64,000 nt of DNA from Lysobacteraceae bacterium NML95-0200 (GCA_002798255.1 NWQQ01000021.1:186001-250000), one strand, 5' to 3'. Positions 6,558 to 14,779 are shown, numbered from the stretch's first letter. The notes: generated from the letters alone by a model not told the origin. Numbers and translations are program-made.

Positions 6558-9411
6558 CCTTGGAGAGATATTGTTCGGCAGTGATTTCACCACGCATTAG
6601 CGCCTGATAAGGCGTGATGGACTCGTGGCGATAGCCGAGATCGCCACCATCCTGCCCAGGCAAAAGTGCTGGTAAATCATCCAGCGCATCTTTGACGGAG
6701 GGCGGCTTCGGCAGGTCACTCACTAGGTCGCTAGCGGATAGGGTCGAAATCATCTGTGGAGGGGCTTCAGGGACTCGCCCAGTGTTATCGCCAATAATGA
6801 TTACTCTGCTGCGTCTCTGTGGAATCGCATAATTTTCTGAGTGGAGCTTCCAAACCATCAACCTTTTCGCATGCTTCGATAGTTCGTCTTTAACCATTTC
6901 GAAGACACGCCCTCCCTGCATATTTAGTAGACCGGTCACATTTTCAAATACAAAAACATCGGGTTTAAGTGCCGCCAGCAGTCCACAGTAGTCTCTAAAG
7001 AGCCAGTTTCTTTCATCTTCCATAGAGCGCTTGTTACCCGCAGTTGAAAAGCCTTGACAAGGCGGTCCGCCAAGAACGCAAAGCGGCAAACCTTTGATCC
7101 TCACCGCCTCGACTTGTTTTAAGATCCGTTCCTTAACGCTGCGTTCCGTTATATCGCCGACTACGATGTCGGGGTGAACGTTCGTTCGATAAGTTTCGGA
7201 AAAGCTCGCTTCCAGTTCATTTCCGACGACCGTTTGCCATCCTGCCCATTTAAACCCAAGGCCTAGTCCACCAGCTCCAGCGAAAAGATCCACAGCCTGT
7301 CCGACCAAATTCAAATGCCTGGCAACCTGAAATGCCAGTAATGGGGGGACGGCATTTCCAATTTGCGTAGTGATAGCCCCCTTGTTGCCTTTAAAAACAA
7401 AGTTGTCAGGAAATGATTGCAGGCGGGCTGCCTCTCGATGGGAAAGCGTGCGGTGCTGCTTACCGCTGTAATCGTAGTGAATGTGGCACCCATTTCCAGG
7501 CCTGGTGAAATAGGTGTTGATGGTGTACGACGGCCTGTCTGGATGTAAGCGCCCATAGTATGTTGATCTACTACCTTCACCCTTGGCGAAACTAATGCGG
7601 ATATTTTTTATTCGCTCAGAAGGAATGTCCTCAGGAATATCTTTCCAGTTCCCCCCGGGTGGAACAGAGTGACAGATACGCAAGTCCAGTTCACTAAGCG
7701 TTGCTGCATAATGATTTTCAATGCGCATGACGTCAACCTTAGGCGTTTGTCGACCAAGTGCCATCGCTTTTTTAATTTCAGGAACGTCTCTAGGGGAATG
7801 CTTTTCGAGCATGGTCAAAAGATCCAAATAGACGTCATCTGGCAACCCATACCAGCGAGCCACCTCAACATCTATCTGAGCCAAACATGATTCAGACGGA
7901 TTTAGCAATTGCTGCTCTACCAGTTTCGAGACGCGATCAACATGCATTCCAGATGAAAGGGGGGGCACCCTGATTCTTCGGATGGCGCCCGCAGATAAGT
8001 GATTTGTGCTAATTGATGCCCGCACCTGTGCTTCAAATATAACGGAATTGAATATTCCCAAGAGTGCAAACAATAGAGCATCTGATTTTTCCCTTGGCAC
8101 AAGCACATTAAGCGAGTTCCCAGTCACCACGCCAGGAGGAATGATTGTCGCTATTACTCGGCGAGCCGAACTTTGTCGTGCAACATCTCGCCAAACTAGG
8201 CGATGCAGATCAGAAGATTGCGGGGGCCTAATAGACCCTTTCAGAAAAATTGCATCTCCTGTCACCTGAGAGTAGCGAGAAATTTGCCTGCCTTTGATAA
8301 ATCGATAACTTCCCGTATCTGAAAGCTTGCTTATAATCCCGGTTTCATCCAGCTCTCGACCTATTTTGAAGAGAGGGTTTGCTCCAACTTCATAGTCGCC
8401 TAGCTTTGGCAGATCTGAGAGATAAGATATTGCTTTTGCAATTTCTGGTGAGCTGCCAAATCCGATCGCATAGTGATTTTCTTCCAAGGAAGAGAGAGAT
8501 AGCTTTAAGACTGGGGATGAATCTTTCTGCTCTTTTTCAAGGTGCTGAATGACGTCGAGTGCTATTTTCTTTTGACCTTCCCTATCTCTATTGCCAACGA
8601 AATATACAGCAGATTGATCAACCCCCTCAAAAAGCCTTGCTTCAGCAGGGTAGTGATGAATAGCATCCACAGTATTTTGTGAAAATAGCCATGATCGTAA
8701 AGGCGCGGAAACCTGATCGCCAAAAATGGTGGCAGGAGCAACGATGGCAAAGCATCCTCGAGGGGCAACTAATCGCACTGAAGCCTCAATTCCGCATCGA
8801 GCCAAATTGGCCCCCCACCCAGAAAACTTTCTTAATGGCTTGGAGTGGGGGTAGGCTCTCTCGAGTAGAAACACTTTTTCTCTAAGAAGAGAAACGTATG
8901 AATCTTTGGCTTCTTGTTCAAGCTCCATCAGCTCTCTGCTGTCGGGCTTAATCGTTTCCCAAGGCGGATTTGTTACACAGATATCAAAATATTCCAGATG
9001 GTTTAACGCACACTCAAAGGAATCAACCACCTGCACATCCACGTGTGCAACTGAGATGTTAAGGTTATTTATTTTTTGCGATATTGCCTTTTGCGCTGCA
9101 TCAACAGCAGATTGATCGCAATCCCATGCGGCAATCTGAAGATAGTTCGATGGAATTTTTCCTTGTGCATACATAGCTTCAATGAGCCAGCATAGCAGTC
9201 TTCCATCACCGCAAAATGGATCGATAATCTTTAATTTCTCAGACGCGCCAAGGCGCTTGGCGATATCCATCGCCATTGCCTTACCAATTCTGGCGTGTGT
9301 ATAGAATCTGCCGGTTAATCGCTGGTCTAGGCTTTTTCCTGCTTTGTATGTGGTTTCTACTCCCGATGTGAATTCAAGGAGTTGTTTTAAATTCGATGAA
9401 AACATTTTCAT
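6547..9411 (-). CDS. Bifunctional N6-adenine / C5-cytosine DNA methyltransferase (type IIS modification)
   Basis: A 954-residue fusion that would protect both strands of the asymmetric recognition site. The N-terminal half is an adenine methyltransferase: SAM motif IIDPFCGDGR (62-71) and catalytic NPPW (148-151). The C-terminal part is a C5-cytosine methyltransferase with motifs out of the usual order: motif IX (LSHREAARLQSFP, from 656) and motif X (QIGNAVPP, from 683) precede motif I (VDLFAGAGG, 707-715), motif IV with catalytic Cys785 in GGPPCQGFS, motif VI (FENV) and motif VIII (QRRSR). It is therefore circularly permuted. Fusion of the two activities is known for Esp3I. The gene lies two bases after the small regulator gene and is probably cotranscribed with it. 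GC content is low, like the endonuclease. Confidence 0.9.
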   Translation of the reverse strand: MKMFSSNLKQLLEFTSGVETTYKAGKSLDQRLTGRFYTHARIGKAMAMDIAKRLGASEKLKIIDPFCGDGRLLCWLIEAMYAQGKIPSNYLQIAAWDCDQSAVDAAQKAISQKINNLNISVAHVDVQVVDSFECALNHLEYFDICVTNPPWETIKPDSRELMELEQEAKDSYVSLLREKVFLLERAYPHSKPLRKFSGWGANLARCGIEASVRLVAPRGCFAIVAPATIFGDQVSAPLRSWLFSQNTVDAIHHYPAEARLFEGVDQSAVYFVGNRDREGQKKIALDVIQHLEKEQKDSSPVLKLSLSSLEENHYAIGFGSSPEIAKAISYLSDLPKLGDYEVGANPLFKIGRELDETGIISKLSDTGSYRFIKGRQISRYSQVTGDAIFLKGSIRPPQSSDLHRLVWRDVARQSSARRVIATIIPPGVVTGNSLNVLVPREKSDALLFALLGIFNSVIFEAQVRASISTNHLSAGAIRRIRVPPLSSGMHVDRVSKLVEQQLLNPSESCLAQIDVEVARWYGLPDDVYLDLLTMLEKHSPRDVPEIKKAMALGRQTPKVDVMRIENHYAATLSELDLRICHSVPPGGNWKDIPEDIPSERIKNIRISFAKGEGSRSTYYGRLHPDRPSYTINTYFTRPGNGCHIHYDYSGKQHRTLSHREAARLQSFPDNFVFKGNKGAITTQIGNAVPPLLAFQVARHLNLVGQAVDLFAGAGGLGLGFKWAGWQTVVGNELEASFSETYRTNVHPDIVVGDITERSVKERILKQVEAVRIKGLPLCVLGGPPCQGFSTAGNKRSMEDERNWLFRDYCGLLAALKPDVFVFENVTGLLNMQGGRVFEMVKDELSKHAKRLMVWKLHSENYAIPQRRSRVIIIGDNTGRVPEAPPQMISTLSASDLVSDLPKPPSVKDALDDLPALLPGQDGGDLGYRHESITPYQALMRGEITAEQYLSKVTR

Positions 9412-9413
9412 GC

Positions 9414-9620
9414 CTACAGCGGGCTCCTTTTCTGATCCGCAGATTTGGCACCGGGAGTCAAATCTAGAGGCGTTTGTGTTGCGGCTTTCATGTAGCTTTG
9501 TGCTTCGCGCAAGAACCAGCCCTTCAGGGTCATGCCCTCCCGCGCAAGGGTCGAGTAGAGCTGCCTTTTGACCTCGGGCTCAACCTCTATGACGATCCTG
9601 CCGCTGCTGCCGATACTCAT
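9414..9620 (-). CDS. Small ribbon-helix-helix-like regulator of the R-M locus
   Basis: A 68-residue protein with an N-terminal strand (GRIVIEVEPEVKRQL) followed by two helices (TLAREGMTLKGWFLREAQSYM), the pattern of Arc/CopG-type ribbon-helix-helix DNA-binding proteins. GGAG lies just upstream of the ATG on the minus strand only in a poor position, so initiation strength is uncertain. It ends two bases before the methyltransferase start, so both are likely on one mRNA. A 9-bp inverted repeat overlaps its predicted promoter, which suggests that it represses its own operon and sets methyltransferase dosage. Most R-M controllers are helix-turn-helix C proteins, so an RHH controller is less usual. 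The role is inferred. Confidence 0.65.
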   Translation of the reverse strand: MSIGSSGRIVIEVEPEVKRQLYSTLAREGMTLKGWFLREAQSYMKAATQTPLDLTPGAKSADQKRSPL

Positions 9621-9636
9621 GGAGAAACTCGTGACA

Positions 9637-9684
9637 ATGTAATGTTATGGATGTCACATTACATCATAGGGAGACAGAAGCCAA
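9637..9684 (-). promoter_or_regulatory. Promoter and palindromic operator of the regulator-methyltransferase operon
   Basis: On the minus strand TTGGCT (9679-9684) and TAATGT (9656-9661) are separated by 17 bases, a reasonable sigma-70 pair. ATGTAATGT (9637-9645) and ACATTACAT (9656-9664) form a perfect 9-bp inverted repeat with a 10-base spacer; one arm covers the -10 box and the other lies near the expected transcription start. This is the geometry of an autorepressor operator. Confidence 0.6.
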
Positions 9685-10016
9685 GGCCAATCTTGACCGT
9701 TAGTCTGCTTGGACAGCACATCGGTCAGCGCCTTCTGCTGTAGGCGCTTATGGCTCGCCATTCAGTGCACGACACCAGCAGGATCTCGCTTTCCGTAGCT
9801 CGTGAACGAGGCGCTTGGCTGACCTGACGCCCAGACCGGTTCCGAGCTCGGAATTGAATCCGCGCCCGCAAAAGATGGCCAGACGCGACAAGGGAGGACG
9901 CACAAGGAGTGGTGATCCGCGTAGAATCACTCTTTCGAACGGTGCGCATTGCGGCTCACTGATGCCCATTGCAGCCGTATAAGGCCGCGTGGCGTCGCCT
10001 CACCACCACCAAATAC
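9685..10016. other. Gap without a recognisable gene, right of the R-M locus
   Basis: Short overlapping reading frames exist on both strands here, but none has a good ribosome site, a recognisable domain or a length above about 75 codons. I found no tRNA, integrase remnant or clear attachment site. The stretch probably contains the right boundary of the prophage or decayed phage DNA. Confidence 0.4.
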
Positions 10017-10017
10017 G

Positions 10018-10045
10018 GGGGGACAGACTCGCTCTGTCCCCCTTT
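10018..10045 (+). terminator. Strong bidirectional-type terminator hairpin
   Basis: GGGGGACAGA (10018-10027) pairs perfectly with TCTGTCCCCC (10033-10042) around a five-base loop and is followed by TTTCTTTTT. No gene clearly ends here on the plus strand, so it may be a leftover prophage terminator. Confidence 0.7.
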
Positions 10046-10144
10046 CTTTTTGCCCTGAAACGCCAGTACTGGCGCGGGTTCAGCCCTCGCTGCGAAGGAC
10101 GCCGCCACCCCAGACGCCTTGGTGGCGAGGCATTTTCCGTTCTC

Positions 10145-10952
10145 AGAGCCTGTTCAAAATCTTCGTGCTAATTCGGCTATGCTCTTTGCATGAGAGCGAA
10201 ATACCCAAGCGACATCAGCCCAGAGCAATTCGAGCATGTGCGCCCTTTGCTGGAGCGCGCGCATGCGCAGTGCTGTACTTGCTGCGCACAGGTTGCCAAT
10301 GGCGGGCGCTGCCGAGTGACTTTCCCAAATGGCGCACTGTCCATTCGTATTTCCAGATTTGGAGCGAAGTGGATGATCAAGGGGTGAGCCTGCTGGAGCG
10401 GGCACTCAAAAAATCAGGTTGGCATGGTCCGCGAGAGACAGGGGCGCAACGCATGCAGCGCGCGCTTGTCGTGGACGCACAGAGCGTCAAGGGCAGTGAC
10501 ACCGCCCGCCACAAAGGCTATGACGCAGGCAAGAAAGTCTCGGACATCAAACGTCACATCGCAGTCGATAGCCAAGGCCTGTGCCCCACGCCATTGCTGT
10601 GACCACAGCCAATGTGACGGATCGCCAAGGCGCGCTACAGGCGCTCATGCGTTGTAGCCACGCACTCAAGCGCGTGCAAAGTTTGCTGTGTGACAGTGGC
10701 TACGTGGGCAAGCCTTTTGCACAGGGCGTGCAAGCCATTTTGGGAGCGCACGTCAATGTGCAGATTGCCAAGCGCAGCCAGCTGCATACCTTCAAAGTCA
10801 TGCCAAAACGCTGGATCGTCGAGCGCAGCTTTGCCTGGCTGGACAAGAACAGACGCTTGTAGAAGAACTGCGAGCGCCTGCTCAATACCAGCTTGCAGTT
10901 CATCCACTTGGCTTTCCTGGCGCTCATCCTCAAAAGATTTTGAACAGGCTCT
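10145..10952 (+). mobile_element. Decayed IS5-family insertion sequence with intact ends
   Basis: The element is bounded by a perfect 19-bp inverted repeat, starting AGAGCCTGTTCAAAATCTT at 10145-10163 and ending in its reverse complement at 10934-10952. The pairing extends four bases further on each side (TCTC / GAGA), so the true ends or the target site cannot be separated by eye, and I see no convincing direct target duplication. The transposase inside is broken. Length (about 0.8 kb) and the transposase sequence fit the IS5 family. Confidence 0.85.
10190..10943 (+). pseudogene. IS5-family transposase, multiply frameshifted
   Basis: The protein starts at ATG 10190 (MRAKYPSDISPEQFEHV) and must change frame near 10275 to continue as VLYLLRTGCQWRALPSDFP, again near 10580 after DSQGL to continue as PHAIAVTTANVTDRQG, and it meets an in-frame TAG at 10859-10861 before the normal C terminus ending in LKRF. 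The DDE residues are still recognisable: Asp in VVDAQSVKG, Asp in LLCDSGYVG and Glu in WIVERSFAW. A stretch of about ten residues before VLYLLRTG appears deleted. With three lesions, it cannot encode an active transposase. Confidence 0.85.
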
Positions 10953-11008
10953 GAGAGCCTGAAAGGCGCTGGATAGTTTTGGGGCGCGGTAATGCCGCGC
11001 CACCCAAT

Positions 11009-11599
11009 TCAGTCGCTACATTTGGCGATTGAGGTCAGCACTTCATTCCAGGCATTTTCTGCATTGAAGTCTTCAGCCAGCGCCTTGGAGCTGCCATCGC
11101 CAGAGCGGAAGGCTTCCATACCGTGTTGCAGCATGTAAGTAGGCGGATAGTCAGGCGCGCCCAGCTGCCTGAGCGTGGCGCAGATGCGGCTGTGCTCGGC
11201 CGCATTTCCAAACTGGGCTTTTATCGCTTCGTGCATTTTCTTTCCTGTATCTTCCGGGAATCCGGAAAATGCCTGCATTTGCAGTACCGATACCGCCTGA
11301 TGTGCAGTCCGGTCGGTGACCCGCATCGTGTCAAAACCGCCATAGCTGCGCGCAAGGATGTACAAATCCGCAGCCTGGGCAAGCTTGTTTTCTTTCACAC
11401 AGGCAGCGACTGCCGGGAACAGGTCGGCCGGCGTGTATTGGTTTTTGACTTCGGCAAGCGTAATGCAACCAAGGGCATGTTTGGATTCAAGATTGCCCTG
11501 CGCCTCGAGGTGGGTGACCGGCGCTTGCACATCGCTGACATCGCTGGTCTGGCTACAGGCGCACAGGCCAAGCACAAGAATGGCGGTAAAGTAATGCAT
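11009..11599 (-). CDS. Predicted outer-membrane or periplasmic lipoprotein, unknown function
   Basis: The 196-residue product starts MHYFTAILVLGLCACSQ: a short signal peptide followed by a lipobox (LCAC) with Cys14 as the lipidation site. This start is chosen because GGAAGG lies seven or so bases upstream; the frame is open further upstream but without a signal peptide. The mature part is mostly helical, with paired Cys residues (near CITLAEVK, CVKEN, CATLRQ and CSD at the end) that could form disulfides. I do not recognise the family. A weak GC hairpin follows the stop at about 10983-11001. Confidence 0.7.
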   Translation of the reverse strand: MHYFTAILVLGLCACSQTSDVSDVQAPVTHLEAQGNLESKHALGCITLAEVKNQYTPADLFPAVAACVKENKLAQAADLYILARSYGGFDTMRVTDRTAHQAVSVLQMQAFSGFPEDTGKKMHEAIKAQFGNAAEHSRICATLRQLGAPDYPPTYMLQHGMEAFRSGDGSSKALAEDFNAENAWNEVLTSIAKCSD

Positions 11600-11707
11600 G
11601 AAAAACCTTCCATCAAAAGTGGGGGTTTGTTTTAACACAGCCACTACGGCAAGGCCACGGCATGCACGCAATGCAGTATCGTTGCGGCTTTCCACCCTGA
11701 CCCGATT

Positions 11708-11819
11708 CATGCCCGCTGCCGCCATCGCCATTCACCATGTTGATGATGCCTTGCTGGTGGCGGAAAAACCTGCCGGGCTTTTGAGTGTGCCAGGACGCTT
11801 GCCCGAGCATCAGGACTGC
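11708..11819 (+). repeat. Direct repeat, upstream copy of the rluA 5' end
   Basis: These 112 bases match 13220-13331 with three substitutions. They hold the rluA start codon and the first 37 codons. The match stops abruptly at both ends. Together the two copies bracket the Fic gene insert. Confidence 0.92.
11709..11819 (+). pseudogene. 5' stump of the rluA-like pseudouridine synthase gene
   Basis: ATG at 11709 begins the same 37 residues as the intact gene at 13221 ([20 protein letters not shown] and on to PEHQDC), then the frame runs into unrelated sequence of the Fic insert. All catalytic residues of the synthase are missing. The substitutions against the intact copy are synonymous, so both copies were under selection as coding sequence until recently or come from two related alleles. 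Confidence 0.88.
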
Positions 11820-11868
11820 GAGCCAGATCTTTGGCCAGAAAGGGCAGGCCGGGGTATAGCCATGAACC

Positions 11869-11957
11869 CGGTGTTTTCTATACATATCCGCCATGACGTG
11901 CATAGAAAATGCCAAAATATATACATATCATGGCGGCTTAGTTCAAAGAAAACACCG
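11869..11957 (+). promoter_or_regulatory. Nested inverted repeats ahead of the Fic gene
   Basis: CGGTGTTTTCT (11869-11879) pairs with AGAAAACACCG (11947-11957), and inside them CCGCCATGA (11888-11896) pairs with TCATGGCGG (11928-11936). A further pair, TTTTCTAT and ATAGAAAA, overlaps these. The AT-rich centre with TATACAT elements (11879-11886, 11920-11926) suggests a promoter lying between operator arms. It ends four bases before the Fic start codon. Confidence 0.55.
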
Positions 11958-11961
11958 TTGA

Positions 11962-13050
11962 ATGAACCTGTCCGCCTTGCCATCGCTGCAAACCCTTGAC
12001 CCGGCCCGGTTCGATACCGCTGTCATCCTCAAGCAACTGGTTGCGGCTCATCGCGCACTGGCCGAGTTCAAGGGCGTGGCAGCCTCCATGCCCAATCAAG
12101 GCATTCTTGTCAGCACCCTGGGCTTGCAGGAAGCCAAGGACAGCTCCGAAATTGAAAACATCGTCACGACCCACGACGAGCTGTTCCGCGAAGCCGTGCA
12201 TGACATCACGGCCAGCCCCGCAGCCAAGGAAGTGGCGCGCTACAGCCATGCCTTGCACACGGGCTTTGAGGTTGTGCGCAAATCGGGCTTGCTGACCATC
12301 AACCACATCATCGAAGTCCAGGCCGTACTGGAGAAAAACCGCGCCGGTCTGCGCAAAGTGCCGGGCACCGTACTCAAAAGCAGCGCAGGCCGCGTGGTCT
12401 ATACCCCGCCTACGCCGGAGCAATTGCCATCACTGCTTGCTGATCTGGAGCGTTTCATCAACGACGCTCAACATTTCAGTGCCGACCCGCTGGTGAAAAT
12501 GGCTCTGATTCACCACCAATTCGAGAGCATCCACCCCTTCTATGACGGCAATGGCCGCACCGGGCGCATCCTCAATGTGCTGTATCTGGTCAAGGAAGGG
12601 CTGCTGGATACGCCGGTGCTCTATCTCAGCCGAGCCATTGTGCGCAGCAAGACCGACTACTATCGGCTGTTGCAAGATGTGCGCGAACGCGACCAATGGG
12701 AGAGCTGGGTGCATTACATGCTGGGCGCCGTGGAGCGCACCGCCACAGACGGCATTGCCACCATCCAGGCCATCAAGGCGGCGCTGATGGACTACAAGCA
12801 CCGCATTCGCACGGGCTACAAGTTCTACAGCCAGGATCTCATCAACAACCTGTTTTCCCACCCTTACACCAAGATCGACATCTTGCAACGCGGCCTGGGC
12901 GTGACCCGCCTCACCGCCACCCGGTATCTGGATGCACTGGCTCAAGACGGCTTGCTGCACAAACAAAAAATCGGGCGCACCAACTACTACATCAACACGC
13001 CACTGGTGCGCATTCTGGCAGATGCGCCATCAGCAACCAGCAAGGCCTGA
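11962..13050 (+). CDS. Fic-domain protein with N-terminal inhibitory helix (AMPylase type)
   Basis: A 362-residue Fic protein that would transfer AMP (or another nucleotide) from a cofactor to a hydroxyl of a target protein. The Fic motif HPFYDGNGRTGR is complete at 191-202, with His191 as the catalytic base. The inhibitory motif SSEIEN at 61-66 lies N-terminal to the Fic core, making it a class II, self-inhibited Fic enzyme; Glu63 or Glu65 would provide the clamp. The last 80 residues look like a winged-helix domain (IDILQRGLGVTRLTATRYLDAL), suggesting DNA binding and possible autoregulation. The leader carries nested inverted repeats that it might bind. There is no obvious ribosome site. 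The gene sits alone in an insert between two copies of the rluA start. No separate antitoxin gene is present, as expected for this class. Confidence 0.9.
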   Translation: MNLSALPSLQTLDPARFDTAVILKQLVAAHRALAEFKGVAASMPNQGILVSTLGLQEAKDSSEIENIVTTHDELFREAVHDITASPAAKEVARYSHALHTGFEVVRKSGLLTINHIIEVQAVLEKNRAGLRKVPGTVLKSSAGRVVYTPPTPEQLPSLLADLERFINDAQHFSADPLVKMALIHHQFESIHPFYDGNGRTGRILNVLYLVKEGLLDTPVLYLSRAIVRSKTDYYRLLQDVRERDQWESWVHYMLGAVERTATDGIATIQAIKAALMDYKHRIRTGYKFYSQDLINNLFSHPYTKIDILQRGLGVTRLTATRYLDALAQDGLLHKQKIGRTNYYINTPLVRILADAPSATSKA

Positions 13051-13219
13051 TACCGATGCGCCTGAAAAAAGCGGCAACCCTAAAACCACTCATCCCGCAT
13101 GTGATTTTGGAAGCAGGCAGCAGCGTACTGGTGGCTTGATGTTTTGCCTTACCGTGGCTGCCTGGCGCGGACAGGTTCGGGTATGGTGGCGGTTTCCATT
13201 CCATGTTTGTCACCTGCAC

Positions 13220-13331
13220 CATGCCCGCTGCCGCCATCGCCATCCACCATGTTGATGATGCTTTGCTGGTGGCGGAAAAACCCGCCGGGCTTTTGAGTGT
13301 GCCAGGACGCTTGCCCGAGCATCAGGACTGC
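13220..13331 (+). repeat. Direct repeat, downstream copy at the intact rluA start
   Basis: Second copy of the 112-base repeat first seen at 11708-11819. Here it leads into the complete pseudouridine synthase gene. Confidence 0.92.
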
Positions 13332-13847
13332 CTGATAAGCCGGGTGCAGCAGCAGTACCCGGATGCGCGTATCGTGCACCGGCTCGACCAGGTGACCAGT
13401 GGGCTGATGCTGCTGGCGCGCGGCAAGGCGGCGCACCGCGCGCTGTCGATGCAGTTTGAAAAACGGCAGGTAGAGAAGCGTTATCAGGCGCTGGTGCAAG
13501 GCGTGGTTGAGGCGGACGCAGGCGAGATTGACCTGCCGCTGATTTGCGACTGGCCCAACCGCCCGCGGCAGAAGGTGGATTTTGCGCTGGGGAAACCGTC
13601 GCTCACCCGCTGGCAGGTATTGGCACGGGATGCGGCCAAACAGCAGACACGGCTGGCGCTTGTGCCTGTGACCGGGCGCAGCCACCAGTTGCGCGTGCAC
13701 CTGATGAGCATCGGCCACCCGATTGTTGGCGATGATTTTTATGGCGCAGCGCCCAGTGCGCGGGTTTGCCTGCATGCGCTGAGCCTGGCTTTCCATCATC
13801 CCGAAACCGGGATGCCGATGCTGTTTGAATCGGCGGCGCCGTTTTAG
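13221..13847 (+). CDS. rluA: RNA pseudouridine synthase, RluA family
   Basis: A 208-residue enzyme that isomerises uridine to pseudouridine in rRNA or tRNA. The catalytic motif HRLDQVTSG is at 53-61, with Asp56 as the nucleophile, and the late motif [12 protein letters not shown] is intact. Length is that of the short RluA type (no S4 domain), which modifies 23S rRNA U746 and tRNA U32 in E. coli; substrate identity here is inferred. ATG at 13221 is chosen because the duplicated 5' stump begins at the same codon; an in-frame ATG at 13203 lies in the insert and is not shared. No clear ribosome site is visible. The upstream region is now supplied by the Fic insert, so expression may have changed. 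Confidence 0.85.
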   Translation: MPAAAIAIHHVDDALLVAEKPAGLLSVPGRLPEHQDCLISRVQQQYPDARIVHRLDQVTSGLMLLARGKAAHRALSMQFEKRQVEKRYQALVQGVVEADAGEIDLPLICDWPNRPRQKVDFALGKPSLTRWQVLARDAAKQQTRLALVPVTGRSHQLRVHLMSIGHPIVGDDFYGAAPSARVCLHALSLAFHHPETGMPMLFESAAPF

Positions 13848-13875
13848 AATGCCTGCTTTCAACGCAGGAGTTGTC

Positions 13876-14766
13876 ATGAGTTCATCACTTTCTGCGGGCG
13901 CACGTTTCCGCGCCGCGCTGGCTGCCGAATCGCCCTTGCAGGTCATCGGCGCCATCAATGCCAATCACGCCTTGCTTGCCAGGCGCGCCGGTTACAAGGC
14001 GATTTATCTCTCCGGCGGCGGCGTGGCGGCAGGCTCGCTGGGGCTGCCGGATTTGGGCATCAATACGCTGGAAGATGTGTTGATTGATACCCGTCGCATC
14101 ACCGATGTCTGCGACCTGCCCTTGATGGTCGATATCGACACTGGCTTTGGCGCCTCGGCCTTCAATATCGAGCGCACGGTGAAATCGCTCATCAAGGCAG
14201 GCGCTGCGGCTTGCCATATCGAAGACCAGGTCGGCGCCAAGCGTTGCGGCCATCGCCCCGGCAAGGAAATCGTCACTACTGGCGAAATGGTCGATCGCGT
14301 CAAAGCCGCGGCCGATGCCAAGACCGACAAGGATTTCTTTCTGATTGCGCGCACCGATGCCATCGCCGTGGATGGCGTGGATGCCGCCATTGAGCGCGCC
14401 ATCGCCTGTGTGGAGGCTGGCGCCGACGGTATCTTTGCCGAGGCCGCCTATGACCTGGCCACCTACCGGCGCTTCGTCGAGGCGGTGAAGGTGCCGGTGC
14501 TCGCCAATATCACCGAGTTCGGCAAGACCCCGCTGTTCACCCGCGATGAGTTGGCCTCGGTCGGCGTGGCGATCCAGCTGTTCCCGCTGTCGGCCTTCCG
14601 CGCCATGAACAAGGCTGCCGAGGCGGTGTATGAAGCCGTGCGCCGCGATGGCAGCCAGGCGGCCATCATCGACAGCATGCAAACCCGCGAAGAGCTGTAC
14701 GAGCGCATCGGCTATCACGCCTTCGAGCAAAAGCTTGATGCATTGTTCTCCAAAGCCAAACCCTGA
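13876..14766 (+). CDS. prpB: 2-methylisocitrate lyase
   Basis: A 296-residue enzyme of the isocitrate lyase superfamily that splits 2-methylisocitrate into pyruvate and succinate, the last step of the methylcitrate cycle for propionyl-CoA. The signature KRCGH is at 122-126, with Cys124 as the catalytic residue, and the Mg-binding VDIDTG is at 85-90. CAGGAG at 13865-13870 sets the start. prpC follows 13 bases after the stop, so the two form an operon. prpD or acnD does not follow in this window. Confidence 0.93.
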   Translation: MSSSLSAGARFRAALAAESPLQVIGAINANHALLARRAGYKAIYLSGGGVAAGSLGLPDLGINTLEDVLIDTRRITDVCDLPLMVDIDTGFGASAFNIERTVKSLIKAGAAACHIEDQVGAKRCGHRPGKEIVTTGEMVDRVKAAADAKTDKDFFLIARTDAIAVDGVDAAIERAIACVEAGADGIFAEAAYDLATYRRFVEAVKVPVLANITEFGKTPLFTRDELASVGVAIQLFPLSAFRAMNKAAEAVYEAVRRDGSQAAIIDSMQTREELYERIGYHAFEQKLDALFSKAKP

Positions 14767-14779
14767 CCGGAGCCCTGCT

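Noticed and set aside
9725-9969. Overlapping small frames (73-75 codons) right of the R-M regulator
   Set aside because: No ribosome site, no family resemblance, and mutually overlapping.
10141-10956. Target-site duplication of the IS5-type element
   Set aside because: The flanking bases (TCTC and GAGA) are inverted, not direct, copies, so they extend the terminal repeat or reflect a palindromic target and do not prove a duplication.
9665-11000. Prophage attachment site or integrase remnant
   Set aside because: I found no tRNA 3' end, no recombinase-like peptide, and without the left prophage end no repeat can be matched.
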